DNA of 64,000 bases from Roseiarcus sp963816065 (lineage in GTDB: Bacteria > Pseudomonadota > Alphaproteobacteria > Rhizobiales > Beijerinckiaceae), in the NCBI GenBank assembly GCA_963816065.1, contig CAWFJG010000030.1:1-64000 (forward strand). Direction: 5' to 3'. The position numbers and the translations under genes were made by a program. Position 1 is the first letter of the stretch. Each line of letters opens with the position of its first letter. Shown one piece after another: positions 54,295-64,000 of this stretch. Below the pieces are notes generated by a model. It ran no database searches and was not told the DNA's origin. It saw only the letters and a program-made list of their open reading frames with translations.

Positions 54295-54470
54295 CCTGTT
54301 CCTGCCTGTTCAGTGCCTGTTATTGACCTGTTCCGTGCCTGTTAACGCGCCTGTTCCGCGCCCTGCGCGCGGCCACAACCATCGGGTTGCTTATCCTGCA
54401 AGTCCATGATATTTCACGGCTTATTCGATCCGTGAGCGACGGCGGCGCAAAAAATCGCCCTGCTAGCAGG
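54295..54470. repeat. Iteron-like array B: six CCTGTT repeats at 10-12 bp spacing plus distal palindrome
   Basis: CCTGTT begins at 54295, 54305, 54316, 54327, 54338 and 54350. Then ACAACC-atc-GGGTTG, CCATGATAT and the palindrome CCTGCTAGCAGG at 54459-54470 follow in the same order as in array A (9049-9230). The distance from last repeat to palindrome is 109 bases here and 113 there. The gap 54221-54556 holds no gene. Confidence 0.75.
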
Positions 54471-54556
54471 CGTCCGGTCGCCGGCTCTCGGACCGTCGGC
54501 GAGATGATTTTGGGCGGAACCGGAAGCGAACGGAACGCTGTCCCCACGGTCGCAGC

Positions 54557-55761
54557 CTACGGCTTGTCGAGCGGGCAGCCGCCGGCGCCGGGCGGCCGGA
54601 ACGCCTCGGCGGCCGGGAATTTTGGCGACGACCGTCAGATAGTCCCACGGATATTTGCGACTCCGCCGGCGACTTCACCTGCATCAGATAGCGGTCGTAG
54701 AGCACGCGCCCGTCGGCGCGGATGGTCCCGTTGTCGGTGAAGACGTCGTGGATCGGCGCCGCGCGCATCGCCTTCGTCACCGCGCCCGCTTCGTCCGTTC
54801 CGGCCTTGGCGACCGCCTCGAGATAGTGGCGCACCGACGAATAGAGCGCGACCTGGTTGTCGTTCGGCATGCGCTGCCGGCGCCGCGTAGAAGCGCTTGG
54901 CGAAGGCGCGCGTCTCGTCGTTGAGGTCCCAGTACCAGGATTGCATGAAGGTCAGGTCGTGCGCGACGTCGAGGCCGAGCGCGTTGACGTCGCTGAGATA
55001 GGTGATCGGGGTCGCGAGATATTGCGCCGGCGCGAGATTGAATTCGTTGGCCTGCTTCAGCGCGTTCGAGAGATCGGCGCCGGTGATGGCGAACACGATC
55101 ACCTTGGCCTTCGAGGCCTGGGCGGCGATCAGATAGGAGCTGAAGTCCGCGGTGTTGAGCGGCGAGCGCACGCCGCCGACCACCGTTCCGCCGGCCTTGG
55201 CGATGGCGTCGCGCGCGTCGGCCTCGAGCGAGGCGCCGAAGGCGTAGTCGGCGGTGATGAAGAAGAAGCTGTCGAGCTTCTGCTTGATCAGGAGGCGCAT
55301 CAGCGCCACGCCGTTCGACCAGTTGTCGGCGTTCCACTGGATGCCGTTCGGCGAGCAGGCCTTGCCGGTGAGGTCGGAGGACGAGGCGGAGTCGAAGATG
55401 ACGAGCCGGTTGCGCGCCTTCGCGAGCTCCTGGATCGCCAGCGCCACGCCCGAATTGGTGATGTCGAAGATCGCCCGCGCGCCGCGTTCGTCGTACCACT
55501 GGCGCGCGATCGCAAGGCCGACGTCGACCTTGTTCTGATGGTCGGCGACCAGGAGCTCGATCGGCTTGCCGAGCACGGCGCCGCCGAAATCCTCGATCGC
55601 CATGCGCGCCGATCTCGACCGAGCCCGGGCCCGGCGAGATCGGCATAGGGGCCGGACTGGTCGTTCATGACGCCGATGACGAAAGCTCTCGGCCGCGCGC
55701 GCCGGCGTCGCGGCGAGCATGGCGAGGAGACCGGAAGCAAGAGCGACATGCGCCAGATCAT
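54557..55761 (-). CDS. Branched-chain amino acid type ABC substrate-binding protein, frameshifted
   Basis: ATG 55761 starts a signal peptide; breaks near 55715 and 55645 separate it from FVIGVMNDQSGPYADLAGPG. The main frame then gives FGGAVLGKPIELLVADHQNK, VDVGLAIARQWYDERGARA, SASSSDLTGKACSPNGIQWN, FFFITADYAFGASLEADARD and AQYLATPITYLSDVNALGLD. Further breaks near 54880 and 54665 lead to a natural end (AFRPPGAGGCPLDKP) at 54557. Periplasmic LivK/UrtA-like fold of the kind often found as orphan binding proteins. No permease or ATPase is adjacent. Confidence 0.75.
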
Positions 55762-55919
55762 GACGCACCTCCTCGACGGCCGTTTCCACAGCCTCGCCGA
55801 CAGCGAGACGGCCGTGACGCGATCGCAACCCGGGGCCTGGAGGTCGCGCGGCGGCGCCCTCGCCGCCGAGGAAAGGCGAGGCGCGGGCTAGGACCGGCTT
55901 GGCTTACAGCGCGTTCGCC

Positions 55920-56165
55920 TCACATCGTCATGGCGTCCTTGGCGCATTTCTTGACGAACGAGGTCTTGGCGGCGCCGTGCAGCTTCTTGTCGGCGGCCTG
56001 GCCTTCGCAGGCGGTCCTCTCGCATTTGGTCATGAAGCTGGTCTTGGCCGCGCCGGCGAGCTTCTTGTCCATCGCCTGGGTCATGCAGGCGTCCTCGGCG
56101 AAAGCGAGCGTCGGCGCCCCGGCGAGGCAGAGGGCGAGCGCGGCGAGCGCGAGTGTCTTGGTCAT
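55920..56165 (-). CDS. PsiF-repeat protein
   Basis: 81 residues from ATG 56165 with GGGAGA upstream. A signal peptide (ALAALALCLAGAPTLAFA) is followed by two PsiF repeats: MDKKLAGAAKTSFMTKC and ADKKLHGAAKTSFVKKC. PsiF-repeat proteins are small periplasmic proteins named after a phosphate-starvation-inducible E. coli gene; their function is unknown. Intact. Confidence 0.85.
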   Translation of the reverse strand: MTKTLALAALALCLAGAPTLAFAEDACMTQAMDKKLAGAAKTSFMTKCERTACEGQAADKKLHGAAKTSFVKKCAKDAMTM

Positions 56166-56659
56166 GGAATTCGTCTCCCGAGAATCAGGCCGTCTGCCGG
56201 GCCGGCAGCGACCATAGCGACCGGCACGCTCTGGCGAGTGCCGGCGCCGAAATGGAACTTGGCGCGATCCGCCAGCAAAGACAAGGACCGACTGCCGCGG
56301 GCGGTGGCCCGCCAGGCGCAGCGCCGGATCGGCAATGACGAGGCAGAACGGAAGGGCCCCGAGGCTGCGGCGCTGCATCTGCGATGTCCGAAGCTGGCGC
56401 GTCATGCCGCCCGACTACAATGCCGATTCTCGCGGAACGCTGCGACGCGATCCGACGAACCCGCGAGCAGCGATGAGACGCGTAATCGAACTGGCTGTTG
56501 TTTTTGTTGCGCTCGCGCGCGCTGGCGGCCGGCGCCGCGGCGCAGACTCGGCATCTGCAGTTGCCCGCTCCCTCCGCTCGCCTTCGGCGCCGCGGCGGCC
56601 GTCTTCGTCGCGCTGCTCGCGATCCGCGCGCTGCCGCTCGAGCGTCCGCCGGCCGGTCG
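56166..56659. other. Gap upstream of the RND operon, broken coding sequence possible
   Basis: About 56560-56655 one frame gives a hydrophobic stretch (LAFGAAAAVFVALLAIRALP) that could belong to the adaptor's N-terminus or to a lost small membrane protein. Frames are too disrupted to decide. Nothing else is seen. Confidence 0.3.
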
Positions 56660-57832
56660 TGTTTCTGGTCGACGCTCGCGCTCCTCGCCGCGATGACGGC
56701 GCGGGCTCGCCTATTTCCAGTTCGTCATCAAGCCGACTCATGGTCAAGGGCTTCATCACCGCCGCCTTCGCGCCGAAGCCGACGGCGGTCTGCGGTCGAG
56801 GCGGCGAGATCGAGCAATGGCCGCCGCAGCTGACCGCGATCGGCACGCTGCGCGCCTATCAGGGCATCTTCATCGCGCCGCAGGTCGGCCGGCGATCGTC
56901 ACGGCGATCCATTTCGAATCGGGCGAGGACGTCGAAGGCCGGCGACCTGCTGATCAATATCGACGATTCGGTCGAGCAGGCGGACCTCGCCAACGGCCTT
57001 GCGCAGTTGCAAGAACGCCGAAGCGACGCTCGCGCGCCAGAAGACGCTGGTGCCAGGGCGGCAACACGCCCCAATCGACCGTCGACTCGGCGCTCGCGGC
57101 GCGCGACTGCGCCGCCGCGACCGTCGAGCGCACGCGCGGCGATCATCGCGCAGAAGGCGATCAGGGCGCCGTTCGCCGGGCGGCATCGGCCTGCGCAACG
57201 CCGACCTCGGCCAGTTCGCCGCGGTCGGGACGGCGCTCGCCACGCTTGCAGCAGCTCGATCCGATCTACGCCGACTTTCCGGTGCCCGAAGAGGCGCTGG
57301 CGACGCTCGCCGTCGGCCAGGAGGTGACGATGACCGTCGGCGCGATCCCCGGCCGGACCTTCGACGGGCAAGGTCAAGGCGATCGACGCCCGCGTCAGCG
57401 CCGAATCGCGCAACGTCACGATCCGCGCCGAATTCGCCAATCCCGACCGCAAGCTCCTGCCCGGCATGTTCGCCAACCTCACCGTCACCACCGGCGCGCC
57501 GGCCGACGTGCTGACCCTGCCGCGCACCGCGATCGTCTACAGCCTCTACGGCGACAACGTCTTCGTCGTCGTCGCCGCGCGCCGAAGCCCGAGCCCGGCA
57601 AGGACGGCGGCGGCGCGCCGCCGGCCGGCCGGCCGGCGGCCTCATCGTCGAGCGGCGCTTCGTCCGCGCTCGGCGCCGGTGCGCGGCGAGCGGATCGCCA
57701 TCGCGGAAGGCATGAAGGCGGGCGAGCGGGTGGTGACCGCCGGCCAGATCAAGCTGCAGGCGAACATCGCCGGTCGTCCATCGACGAGCGCCCGGCGCTT
57801 GCCGCCGCCCGCCGAGACGCCGCGGCCGTGAC
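56660..57832 (+). CDS. RND efflux periplasmic adaptor (MdtA/MexA-like), heavily frameshifted
   Basis: Start unresolved; the membrane anchor (STLALLAAMTA, then YFQFVIKP in another frame) begins near 56670. At least eight breaks. Joined frames give EQWPPQLTAIGTLRAYQGIF, VTAIHFESGEDV, AGDLLINIDDSVEQADLANG, QKAIRAPFAGRIGLRNADLG, LQQLDPIYADFPVPEEALAT and LLPGMFANLTVTTGAPADVL, the lipoyl, hairpin and barrel domains of the family. It links the RND pump that follows nine bases on to an outer-membrane channel. One break is an extra G near 57367. Confidence 0.75.
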
Positions 57833-57841
57833 GGCGCGCCG

Positions 57842-60800
57842 ATGAACGCCTTCACCGATCTCTTCATCCGCCGGCCGGTGCTGGCGAGCGTCGTCAGCCT
57901 GCTGATCCTGCTCGTCGGGCTGATGGCCGGCGTTCAAGCTGCAGATCCGCCAGTTCCCGCAGACCTCGAACACGACGATCACCATCACCACGACCTATCC
58001 GGGCGCCGCGGCCGACGTGATCAAGGGCTTCATCACGACGCCGATCGAGCAGGCGGTGGCGAGCGCGGAAGGCATCGACACGCTCGTCTCGACCTCGCAG
58101 CAGAACGTCTCGACCATCACGCTCAACCTGCGTCTCGACGCCAATCCCGACCGGGCGATGGCCGACACGCTCTCGAAGGTCAATCAGGTGCGCGGCCTGC
58201 TGCCGCGCGAGGCCAACGATCCCGTCGTCGTCAAGCAGACGGGGCAGGGCTTCGCGCTGATGTACATGTCGTTCAACTCGAAGGTGATGACCGCCTCGCA
58301 GATCACCGACTATCTGACGCGCGTCGTCCAGCCGCGCCTGCAGACGGTCGACGGCGTCGCCAACGCGCAGATCCTCGGCGGGCAGGTGTTCGCCATGCGC
58401 ATCTGGCTCGATCCGACCCGCATGGCGGCGCTCGGCGTGACGCCGAACGACGTGCGCGCGGCGCTCGCGGCCAACAATTTCACCACCGCCGCGGGCGAGG
58501 TGAAGAGCGACTTCACCCAGATCAGCGTCAATGCGCTGACCTCGCTCGACAGCTCCGAAGACCTTCGGCCAGCTGGTGATCGCAGCGCACGGCGACGCGC
58601 TGGTCAGGCTCGGCGACGTCTCGCAGAAGATCGAGCTCGGACCGCAGACCTCGGACACCTCCTCGGTGTTCGACGGGCTGAAGGCCGTGTTCATCGGCAT
58701 CTACGGCACGCCGGAAGCCAATCCGCTGACTGTCATCGACGGCGTGCGGGCGATCATGCCGAGCATCCAGCAGCCAGCTGCCGCCGGGCCTGAATGCGAC
58801 GATCGCCTACGATTCGACGCAGTTCATCCGCGCCTCGATCCACGAGGTCGCCAAGACCCTGGTCGAGGCGGCGGTCGATCGTCATCGTGGTGATCTTCCT
58901 GTTCCTCGGCAATCTGCGCTCGACATTCATCCCGATCGTCACCATCCCGCTGTCGCTGATCGGGGTGATGATCGCGCTGCTCGGCGCTTGGCTATTCGAT
59001 CAATCTCCTGACGCTGCTGGCGCTCGTGCTCGGCATCGGCCTCGTGGTCGACGACGCGATCGTGGTGGTCGAGAACATCCACCGCCATATCGAGGACGGG
59101 ATGACGCCGTTCGACGCGGCGATCCGCGGCGCCCACGAGATCGCGCTGCCGGTCATCGCGATGACGATCACGCTCGCCGCCGTCTATGCGCCGATCGGCT
59201 TCGTCTCCGGCGTGACCGGCGCGCTTTTCCGCGAATTCGCCTTCACGCTTGCCGGCGCGGTCATCGTCTCGGGCTTCATCGCGCTGACGCTCTCGCCGAT
59301 GATGTGCTCGAAGCTCCTCCGGCACGACCAGCGGCAGAGCTGGTTCGGCCGCTTCGTCGACCGCACCTTCGACCGCCTGCGCCGGGCCTATCAGCGGCGG
59401 CTGCATTCGACGCTCAACTTCCGCGCGCTGACCGCCCTCATCCTCGCCGGCGTGTTGGCGCTGACGGCGGTCATGTATCTCTCGACGCCGCGGGAGCTCG
59501 CGCCGGAGGAGGATCAGGGAATTCTCCTGACGCTCGTCAAAGTCCCGCAGCTCGGCAATCTCGACTACACCGAGCAGGCGACGACGCGCCTGCTCGAAGA
59601 GGTCAAGGGCGTGCCGGAGATGCCGCACAACTTCACCATCAACGGCTCGGCAGGCGTCCGGCAGGCCTTCGCCGGCCTCCTGCTCAAACCATGGGACGAG
59701 CGCGACGCGCACCCAGAAGCAGGTGCTCGCCGAGATGAGCCCGCTGTTCCTCAAGGTGCCGCAGGCGCAGGTTCAGGCCTTCTCGCCGCCTGCGCTGCCC
59801 GGCTCGACCGGCGGCGCGCCGATGCAGTTCGTCATCCGCACCACCGGCGACTACGAGACGCTCGCCGACGTCGCGCTGAAGATGCAGCAGGCGGCACGGG
59901 AGAGCGGGCTCTTCCTGTTCACCGACGTCGACCTCAAGTTCGACACGCCGCAATTCAGTATTCAAGATCGACGCCGACAAGGCCAACCGCATGGGCATCA
60001 ACATGGCCGATGTCGGCAACGGCGCTCGCCACCATGCTCGGCGGCAACTACGTCAACCTGTTCAGCCTCTACGGCCGCAGCTACCAGGTCATCCCGCAGG
60101 CGCCGCGCGAGTTCCGCCTGTCGCCCGACTGGCTGACCCGCTACCAGTTTCGCACGAGCAACGGCGAGCTCGCGCCGCTCTCGGCGGTCGCGAGCGTGTC
60201 GGACGAGGTGCAGCCGAATGCGCTGACAAGCTTCCAGCAGCTCAATTCCGCGACGCTTTCGGGCGTGCCGTTTCCGGGCCGCACGCTCGGCGAGGCGCTC
60301 GACTTCCTCAAGGGGAAGTCGAAGGAGATCTTCCCCGAGGGCTACAGCTACGATTTCGGCGGCGATTCGCGCCAGTACGAGCAGGAGGGCAATGCGCTCG
60401 TCTACGTGTTCGTCTTCGCCCTGATCGTCATCTATCTCGTGCTCGCCGCCCAGTACGAGAGCTTCCGCGATCCGCTGATCATCCTGATCGCGCTGCCGAC
60501 GGCCCTCTTCGGCGCGCTTCTGCCGCTCAATGCCGGCGGCTTCCTCGGCTTCGCCAGCATCAACATCTATTCGCAGATCGGCCTCGTGACGCTGATTGGC
60601 CTGATCTCCAAGCACGGCATCCTGATGGTCGACTTCGCCAATCGCATGCAGGAACATGGCGGCATGTCGCGACGCGAGGCGATCGAGCATGCTGCCGCGG
60701 TCCGGCTGCGTCCGATCCTGATGACGACGGCGGCGATGGTCGTCGGCGTCATTCCGCTAATCGTCGCGACGGGCGCGGGGGCCGCCTCCCGCTTCAACAT

Positions 60801-60963
60801 CGGGCTGACCATCTTCGCCGGAATGGCGATCGGAACGATGTTCACGTTGTTCGTGACGCCGATGGTGTACACGTTCCTCGCCCGCGATCATGCGGCGACG
60901 ATCGCTCGGGAACGGGCGGCCGGCCATCTGGCGCCTGACTTCGACGCGACGGAGGCGCCATGA
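57842..60963 (+). CDS. RND multidrug efflux pump (MexB/MdtB-like), frameshifted
   Basis: About 1035 residues from ATG 57842 (FTDLFIRRPVLASVVSLLIL). Breaks near 57932 (extra G), 58558, 58775, 58875, 58995, 59700, 59960 and 60020. Joined frames show the expected order: TTTYPGAAADVIKGFITTPI, porter domains, the TM4 motif ALVLGIGLVVDDAIVVVENI with its proton-relay Asp pair, LAPEEDQGILLTLVKVPQL, QFVIRTTGDYETLADVA and the C-terminal FASINIYSQIGLVTLIGLIS. Inner-membrane drug/proton antiporter working with the adaptor upstream; no outer-membrane factor gene is next to it. Confidence 0.85.
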
Positions 60964-60989
60964 GCATTGGTTCGGGAAGGCTGAGCGGC

Positions 60990-61542
60990 CTAGAGTTTCG
61001 CCGCCCGAATCCGGTCTCTGGTCCACGCGACCAACCTGAAAGCCTGGCCATCGGCCATGGCGCGGCTGGGCACGATGACGGGCGTGCCACGTGGGCCCCA
61101 CAGGTACACGAGGCCGCCGGTCTCCTCGACCTCCTGGCAATCGGCGAGGTTCAGGCGGCGCGACTGCTCGGCTGCTCGTCTGCACGGCTGCTTTGGCGTC
61201 GATCGTTGTCGTGACCGGGCCGGACAGAAATCGCGCGATTTCGGCGCGTCCCTTGTTCCGGGCTCTCCAGATACGCCGGTGCGTCGCGAGCCGCTGGATC
61301 ATGAATGCGGCGGCGGCGATGAGAAAGGCGGCCTCCGCGACCCGCCGGCTGATGAGACCGGTCAGCGCCAGAATCGCGGCAAACAGCAGCGCGAGAACAA
61401 ACGCCGCGAGCGGCGCGTGATGGCTCGCCGTCAGCCCTCCGCTGAGCGCCTCGCGCAATCCGTAACGCGACGCGACGGCCTCGATCTCGGCCGGCTCGAG
61501 GGTGACCTCAAAGGGCCCGTAGGCTTCGTTCGCATCGGGCAT
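60990..61542 (-). CDS. YcxB-like membrane protein, frameshifted near the end
   Basis: From ATG 61542 (GGGAGG four bases upstream). An N-terminal beta segment (YGPFEVTLEPAEIEAVASRY), two adjacent helices (APLAAFVLALLFAAILALTG, AAFLIAAAAFMIQRL), then after a shift near 61190-61130 the C-terminal domain GGLVYLWGPRGTPVIVPSRA and QAFRLVAWTRDRI. That two-helix plus C-terminal soluble pattern fits YcxB-like proteins, whose role is unknown. The ATG overlaps the BolA stop (TGATG). Confidence 0.6.
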
Positions 61543-61832
61543 CACGCCTCCCCGGGAGCCTTGGCGTTGAGGGCGAGCGCGTGAAGTCCGTCGGCGAATT
61601 CGGCCGGCAGAAGGTCGAACACCAGTCGGTGTCTGGCCACCCGGTTCAGTCCGGCGAATTTCGCCGAAACGATCCTGACCCGGTAATGCGTGCCGCCGCC
61701 TGCCGGCGCGTGCCCAGGACCGGAACGGACACCGGCATGCCCCGCGTGCCGGTCGGACTCGTCGATGACGGCAAGCTCATGCGGCGCGAGCCCCTCCGTC
61801 AGGCGTGCGACAATTCTTTCCTGCATCGTCAT
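61542..61832 (-). CDS. BolA-family protein
   Basis: 96 residues from ATG 61832. Core motifs: DESDRHAGHAG, THYRVRIVSAKFAGLNRVAR and HRLVFDLLPAEFADGLHALAL, including the conserved His residues. BolA proteins pair with monothiol glutaredoxins and are linked to Fe-S and iron homeostasis; in rhizobia this paralogue sits beside the DnaJ-like and cobS genes as here. Divergent from the DnaJ-like gene, 157 bases apart. Confidence 0.85.
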   Translation of the reverse strand: MTMQERIVARLTEGLAPHELAVIDESDRHAGHAGVRSGPGHAPAGGGTHYRVRIVSAKFAGLNRVARHRLVFDLLPAEFADGLHALALNAKAPGEA

Positions 61833-61989
61833 GCTTTCCTCTCCCGAACCCCGGCCCGCCACGCTAGATACGTCAGGTCGGGGACCGGCTGAACGAATTT
61901 ATCATAGGCGGGCAGGCATCTCAGCCGACCGCATGCCGAGAAGGAATTGGGGCTTGCCCGACGACGACCGCGCTCCTAAAGGTCATGCA

Positions 61990-62584
61990 ATGAATCTGAA
62001 TTCTCCCCTGTTTGACCGCATCCGGGTGAAGCCGAATGCGCGCACGCTGGAAAAGCCGAAATCCAAGAACTCCCTGCAGCCATCCCGGCTGCCTGGAGGA
62101 AGGCATCTTTCGCGCCCCGAAAGGTCGGGACCACGAGGGCGAGTATTTCACATTCTGCAAGGACCACGTTCGAGAGTACAACGCAACCTACGACTATTTT
62201 CGCGGCATGGACGACGAGTCGATGGCGAAGTTCCGCAAGGACGACGCAATCGGCCACCGGCCGACCTGGAAGCTCGGCGACCGGGCGGCGGCAAGCCATG
62301 TCGACGAGACCGTGTTCGCCGAGGCGCGCGCTTCGCGACGTCGCGGCGTCCGCGGCAAGGGGTCGCAAGCCGAGCCCCCGCAGCGCTACAACGCGCTTGC
62401 CATGAAAGCCCTGATGACCTTGGATCTTGACGGTCAGGCGACTCAGTCCAAAATCAAGACGCGCTACAAGGATCTCGTCAAACGCCATCATCCGGACGCA
62501 AACGGCGGCGACCGTTCTTCGGAAGACAAATTGCGCGAGATCATCCAGGCCTATAATTATCTGCGAGCCAACAAGTTGGTGTGA
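61990..62584 (+). CDS. DnaJ-like protein with C-terminal J domain, one frameshift
   Basis: About 197 residues from ATG 61990. One extra T near 62071 breaks SKNPCSHPGCLEEGIFRAPK, after which EGEYFTFCKDHVREYNATYD and the J domain follow: ALMTLDLDGQATQSKIKTRY, KDLVKRHHPDANGGDRS with the essential HPD, and IIQAYNYLRA. The Cys/His-containing N-terminal part resembles a small zinc-binding unit. It always appears next to cobS in related genomes as far as I recall, so a link to cobaltochelatase assembly is possible but unproven. Confidence 0.8.
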
Positions 62585-62692
62585 CCCGCAGAATACTTTC
62601 GACCCATCGGTCGAGGGCGCGGCCTCGGCCGCGGATCGGAGTTCGCTGAGAGAGGGTCGCTCCGTCCGTCGAGGACGGGGCGCGGAGGTTCG

Positions 62693-63698
62693 ATGAATTC
62701 GAGAGAGACGCCGACTGCGGCCGAAGTCCACGTCCGGCCTGCCCGATACCCGCGTATCGGTGCGGAAGGCCTTTGGTATCGATTCGGACATGGAGGTGCC
62801 GGCCTATTCGGAGGCCGAAGAGCACGTTCCGGATTTCGATCCCGACTACCTTTTCGATCGCGAGACGACGCTGGCGATCCTGGCGGGGTTCGCTTTCAAC
62901 CGGCGCGTGCTGATCACCGGCTATCACGGAACCGGCAAGTCGACCCATATCGAGCAGGTCGCCGCGCGGCTCAATTGGCCTTGCGTTCGCATCAACCTGG
63001 ACAGCCACGTCTCGCGCATCGATCTCGTCGGCAAGGACGCGATCGTGCTGAAGGAGGGCAAGCAGGTCACCGAATTCCGTGACGGCATGCTGCCCTGGGC
63101 GCTGCAGAACAACATCGCGCTGTGTTTCGACGAGTATGACGCCGGCCGGCCCGACGTGATGTTCGTCATTCAGCGCGTGCTGGAGGTGTCGGGCCGGCTG
63201 ACGCTGCTCGACCAGCGTCGGGTGATCCGCCCCCATCCCTCGTTCCGGCTGTTCGCCACCGCCAACACCGTCGGCCTCGGCGACACCTCGGGGCTCTATC
63301 ACGGCACGCAGCAGATCAATCAGGGTCAGATGGACCGCTGGTCGATCGTGGCGACGCTAAACTACCTGCCGCACGACAAGGAGGTCGACATCGTGCTGGC
63401 GAAGTCGCCCGCTCATCGCGTGCGCAAGGACGGCCGCGACGTGATCAACAAGATGGTTCGGGTCGCGGACCTGACTCGCAACGCCTTCATCAACGGAGAC
63501 CTCTCGACCGTGATGAGCCCGCGCACCGTGATCACCTGGGCCGAGAACGCCGATATCTTCAAGGACATCGGTTTCGCCTTCCGCCTCACCTTCCTCAACA
63601 AGTGCGATGAGCTCGAACGCACCCTGGTGGCCGAATTCTATCAACGCTGCTTCGGGCAGGAGTTGCCGGAAAGCGCGCTCAACGTAGCGCTGAGCTAG
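62693..63698 (+). CDS. cobS: Aerobic cobaltochelatase subunit CobS, one N-terminal frameshift
   Basis: About 335 residues from ATG 62693 with GGAGG upstream. The break near 62735 separates MNSRETPTAAEV from SGLPDTRVSVRKAFGIDSDM. The AAA+ core is intact: Walker A LITGYHGTGKSTHIEQVAAR, Walker B NIALCFDEYDAGRPDVMFVI, sensor LFATANTVGLGDTSGLYHG, and TVMSPRTVITWAEN. CobS with CobT and CobN inserts Co2+ into hydrogenobyrinate a,c-diamide in aerobic B12 synthesis. CobT is not directly downstream within the window. Confidence 0.9.
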
Positions 63699-63816
63699 GC
63701 GCCGGCGCGCGACGGGTGGAGGGTTCCCGTGACGGATCGGAAGATCGTCGGATTGCGCTCCTGCGCTCGGTGCGGTTTGGTCGGGCGCTCTCGTGACCGG
63801 TGATGGAACCCGACTC

Positions 63817-64000
63817 ATGCGCGTGCTTGCAATTTCCGGCAGTCTCCGCCGAGGATCGACCAACAAGGCCGCGCTCGAGGCGCTTGCGCGGCTTGCCCCG
63901 AGAATGTCCGGGTGCTCGTCTACCAGGACCTGGGACGGTTGCCGCCTTACAATCCAGATGACGACGGCGAGGACACGCCGAAGCCGGAAGCCGTCGAAGC
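63817..64000 (+). CDS. NADPH-dependent FMN reductase family protein, 5' part
   Basis: Starts at ATG 63817 with MRVLAISGSLRRGSTNKAAL, the phosphate-binding GS-R-GS-N loop of flavodoxin-fold FMN/quinone reductases. A break near 63902 leads to NVRVLVYQDLGRLPPYNPDD, typical of the same family, and the gene runs off the window end. Confidence 0.7.
   Translation, partial: MRVLAISGSLRRGSTNKAALEALARLAPRMSGCSSTRTWDGCRLTIQMTTARTRRSRKPSK

Overview
The window is high-GC DNA and reads as a chromosome segment of an alphaproteobacterium, most likely a hyphomicrobialean (Rhizobiales). The support is the ccmI-ccmE-ccmF-ccmH (cycHJKL) cluster behind a FeuQ-type sensor kinase, a GcrA-family regulator, the BolA / DnaJ-like / CobS neighbourhood, RlpA, and several small proteins of a kind common in that order. 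I cannot name a genus. Many genes carry one-base frameshifts that break otherwise well-conserved proteins. Where I could reconstruct the reading frame the fault is usually one extra base, so sequencing or assembly error is at least as likely as real decay. I annotate such genes as one product with the break positions.

Layout. 1-9.8 kb is accessory: the end of a secreted choice-of-anchor protein, an FRG-domain protein, a decayed phage patch (adenine methyltransferase with an internal deletion, small ORFs, an excisionase-like protein), an MHS-family transporter, a P-type ATPase C-terminal fragment, RlpA, and an intergenic array of 11-bp-spaced repeats. 10.1-13.1 kb is an HlyD / ATPase / ABC-2 permease export operon. 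14-19 kb has an IS3 remnant, a TRIC-type channel, a GH25 lipoprotein, a polysaccharide deacetylase and a GcrA paralogue. 19.5-21.4 kb has two tandem HEPN-like paralogues. 22-30.5 kb is core: tRNA-Leu(GAG), cytochrome c maturation, a FeuQ-like kinase and ilvD. 31.4-35.4 kb has a tartrate/D-malate dehydrogenase, a helix-turn-helix protein, and an IS1595-like and an IS5-like element that truncate a DUF3800 gene.

35.5-53.1 kb is the most distinctive part. A leftward operon (aldo/keto reductase remnant, idonate 5-dehydrogenase-like enzyme, gluconate 5-dehydrogenase-like SDR, GntR regulator) diverges from a long rightward operon: a ribose-type ABC transporter, a glycyl radical enzyme (GRE) activase, a GRE, and a second ribose-type ABC transporter with two permeases. 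Codon choice changes abruptly at the activase start (about 42476) and the new style persists to about 50002, which suggests the GRE plus second transporter were acquired as a block. A sigma-54 activator follows. The whole region lies between inverted copies of a 55-bp repeat. My reading is an anaerobic sugar or polyol catabolic system in which imported substrate meets a C-x-E type (eliminase-like) GRE and the products enter the idonate/gluconate route. The substrate is not assigned. The GRE frame also holds an in-frame TAG where a tyrosine is expected.

53.2-64 kb has hairpin repeats, a MITE-like element, TrmO, a second 11-bp-repeat array, a branched-chain-type binding protein, a PsiF-repeat protein, an RND efflux adaptor and pump (both heavily frameshifted), a YcxB-like membrane protein, BolA, a DnaJ-like protein, CobS and the start of an FMN reductase.
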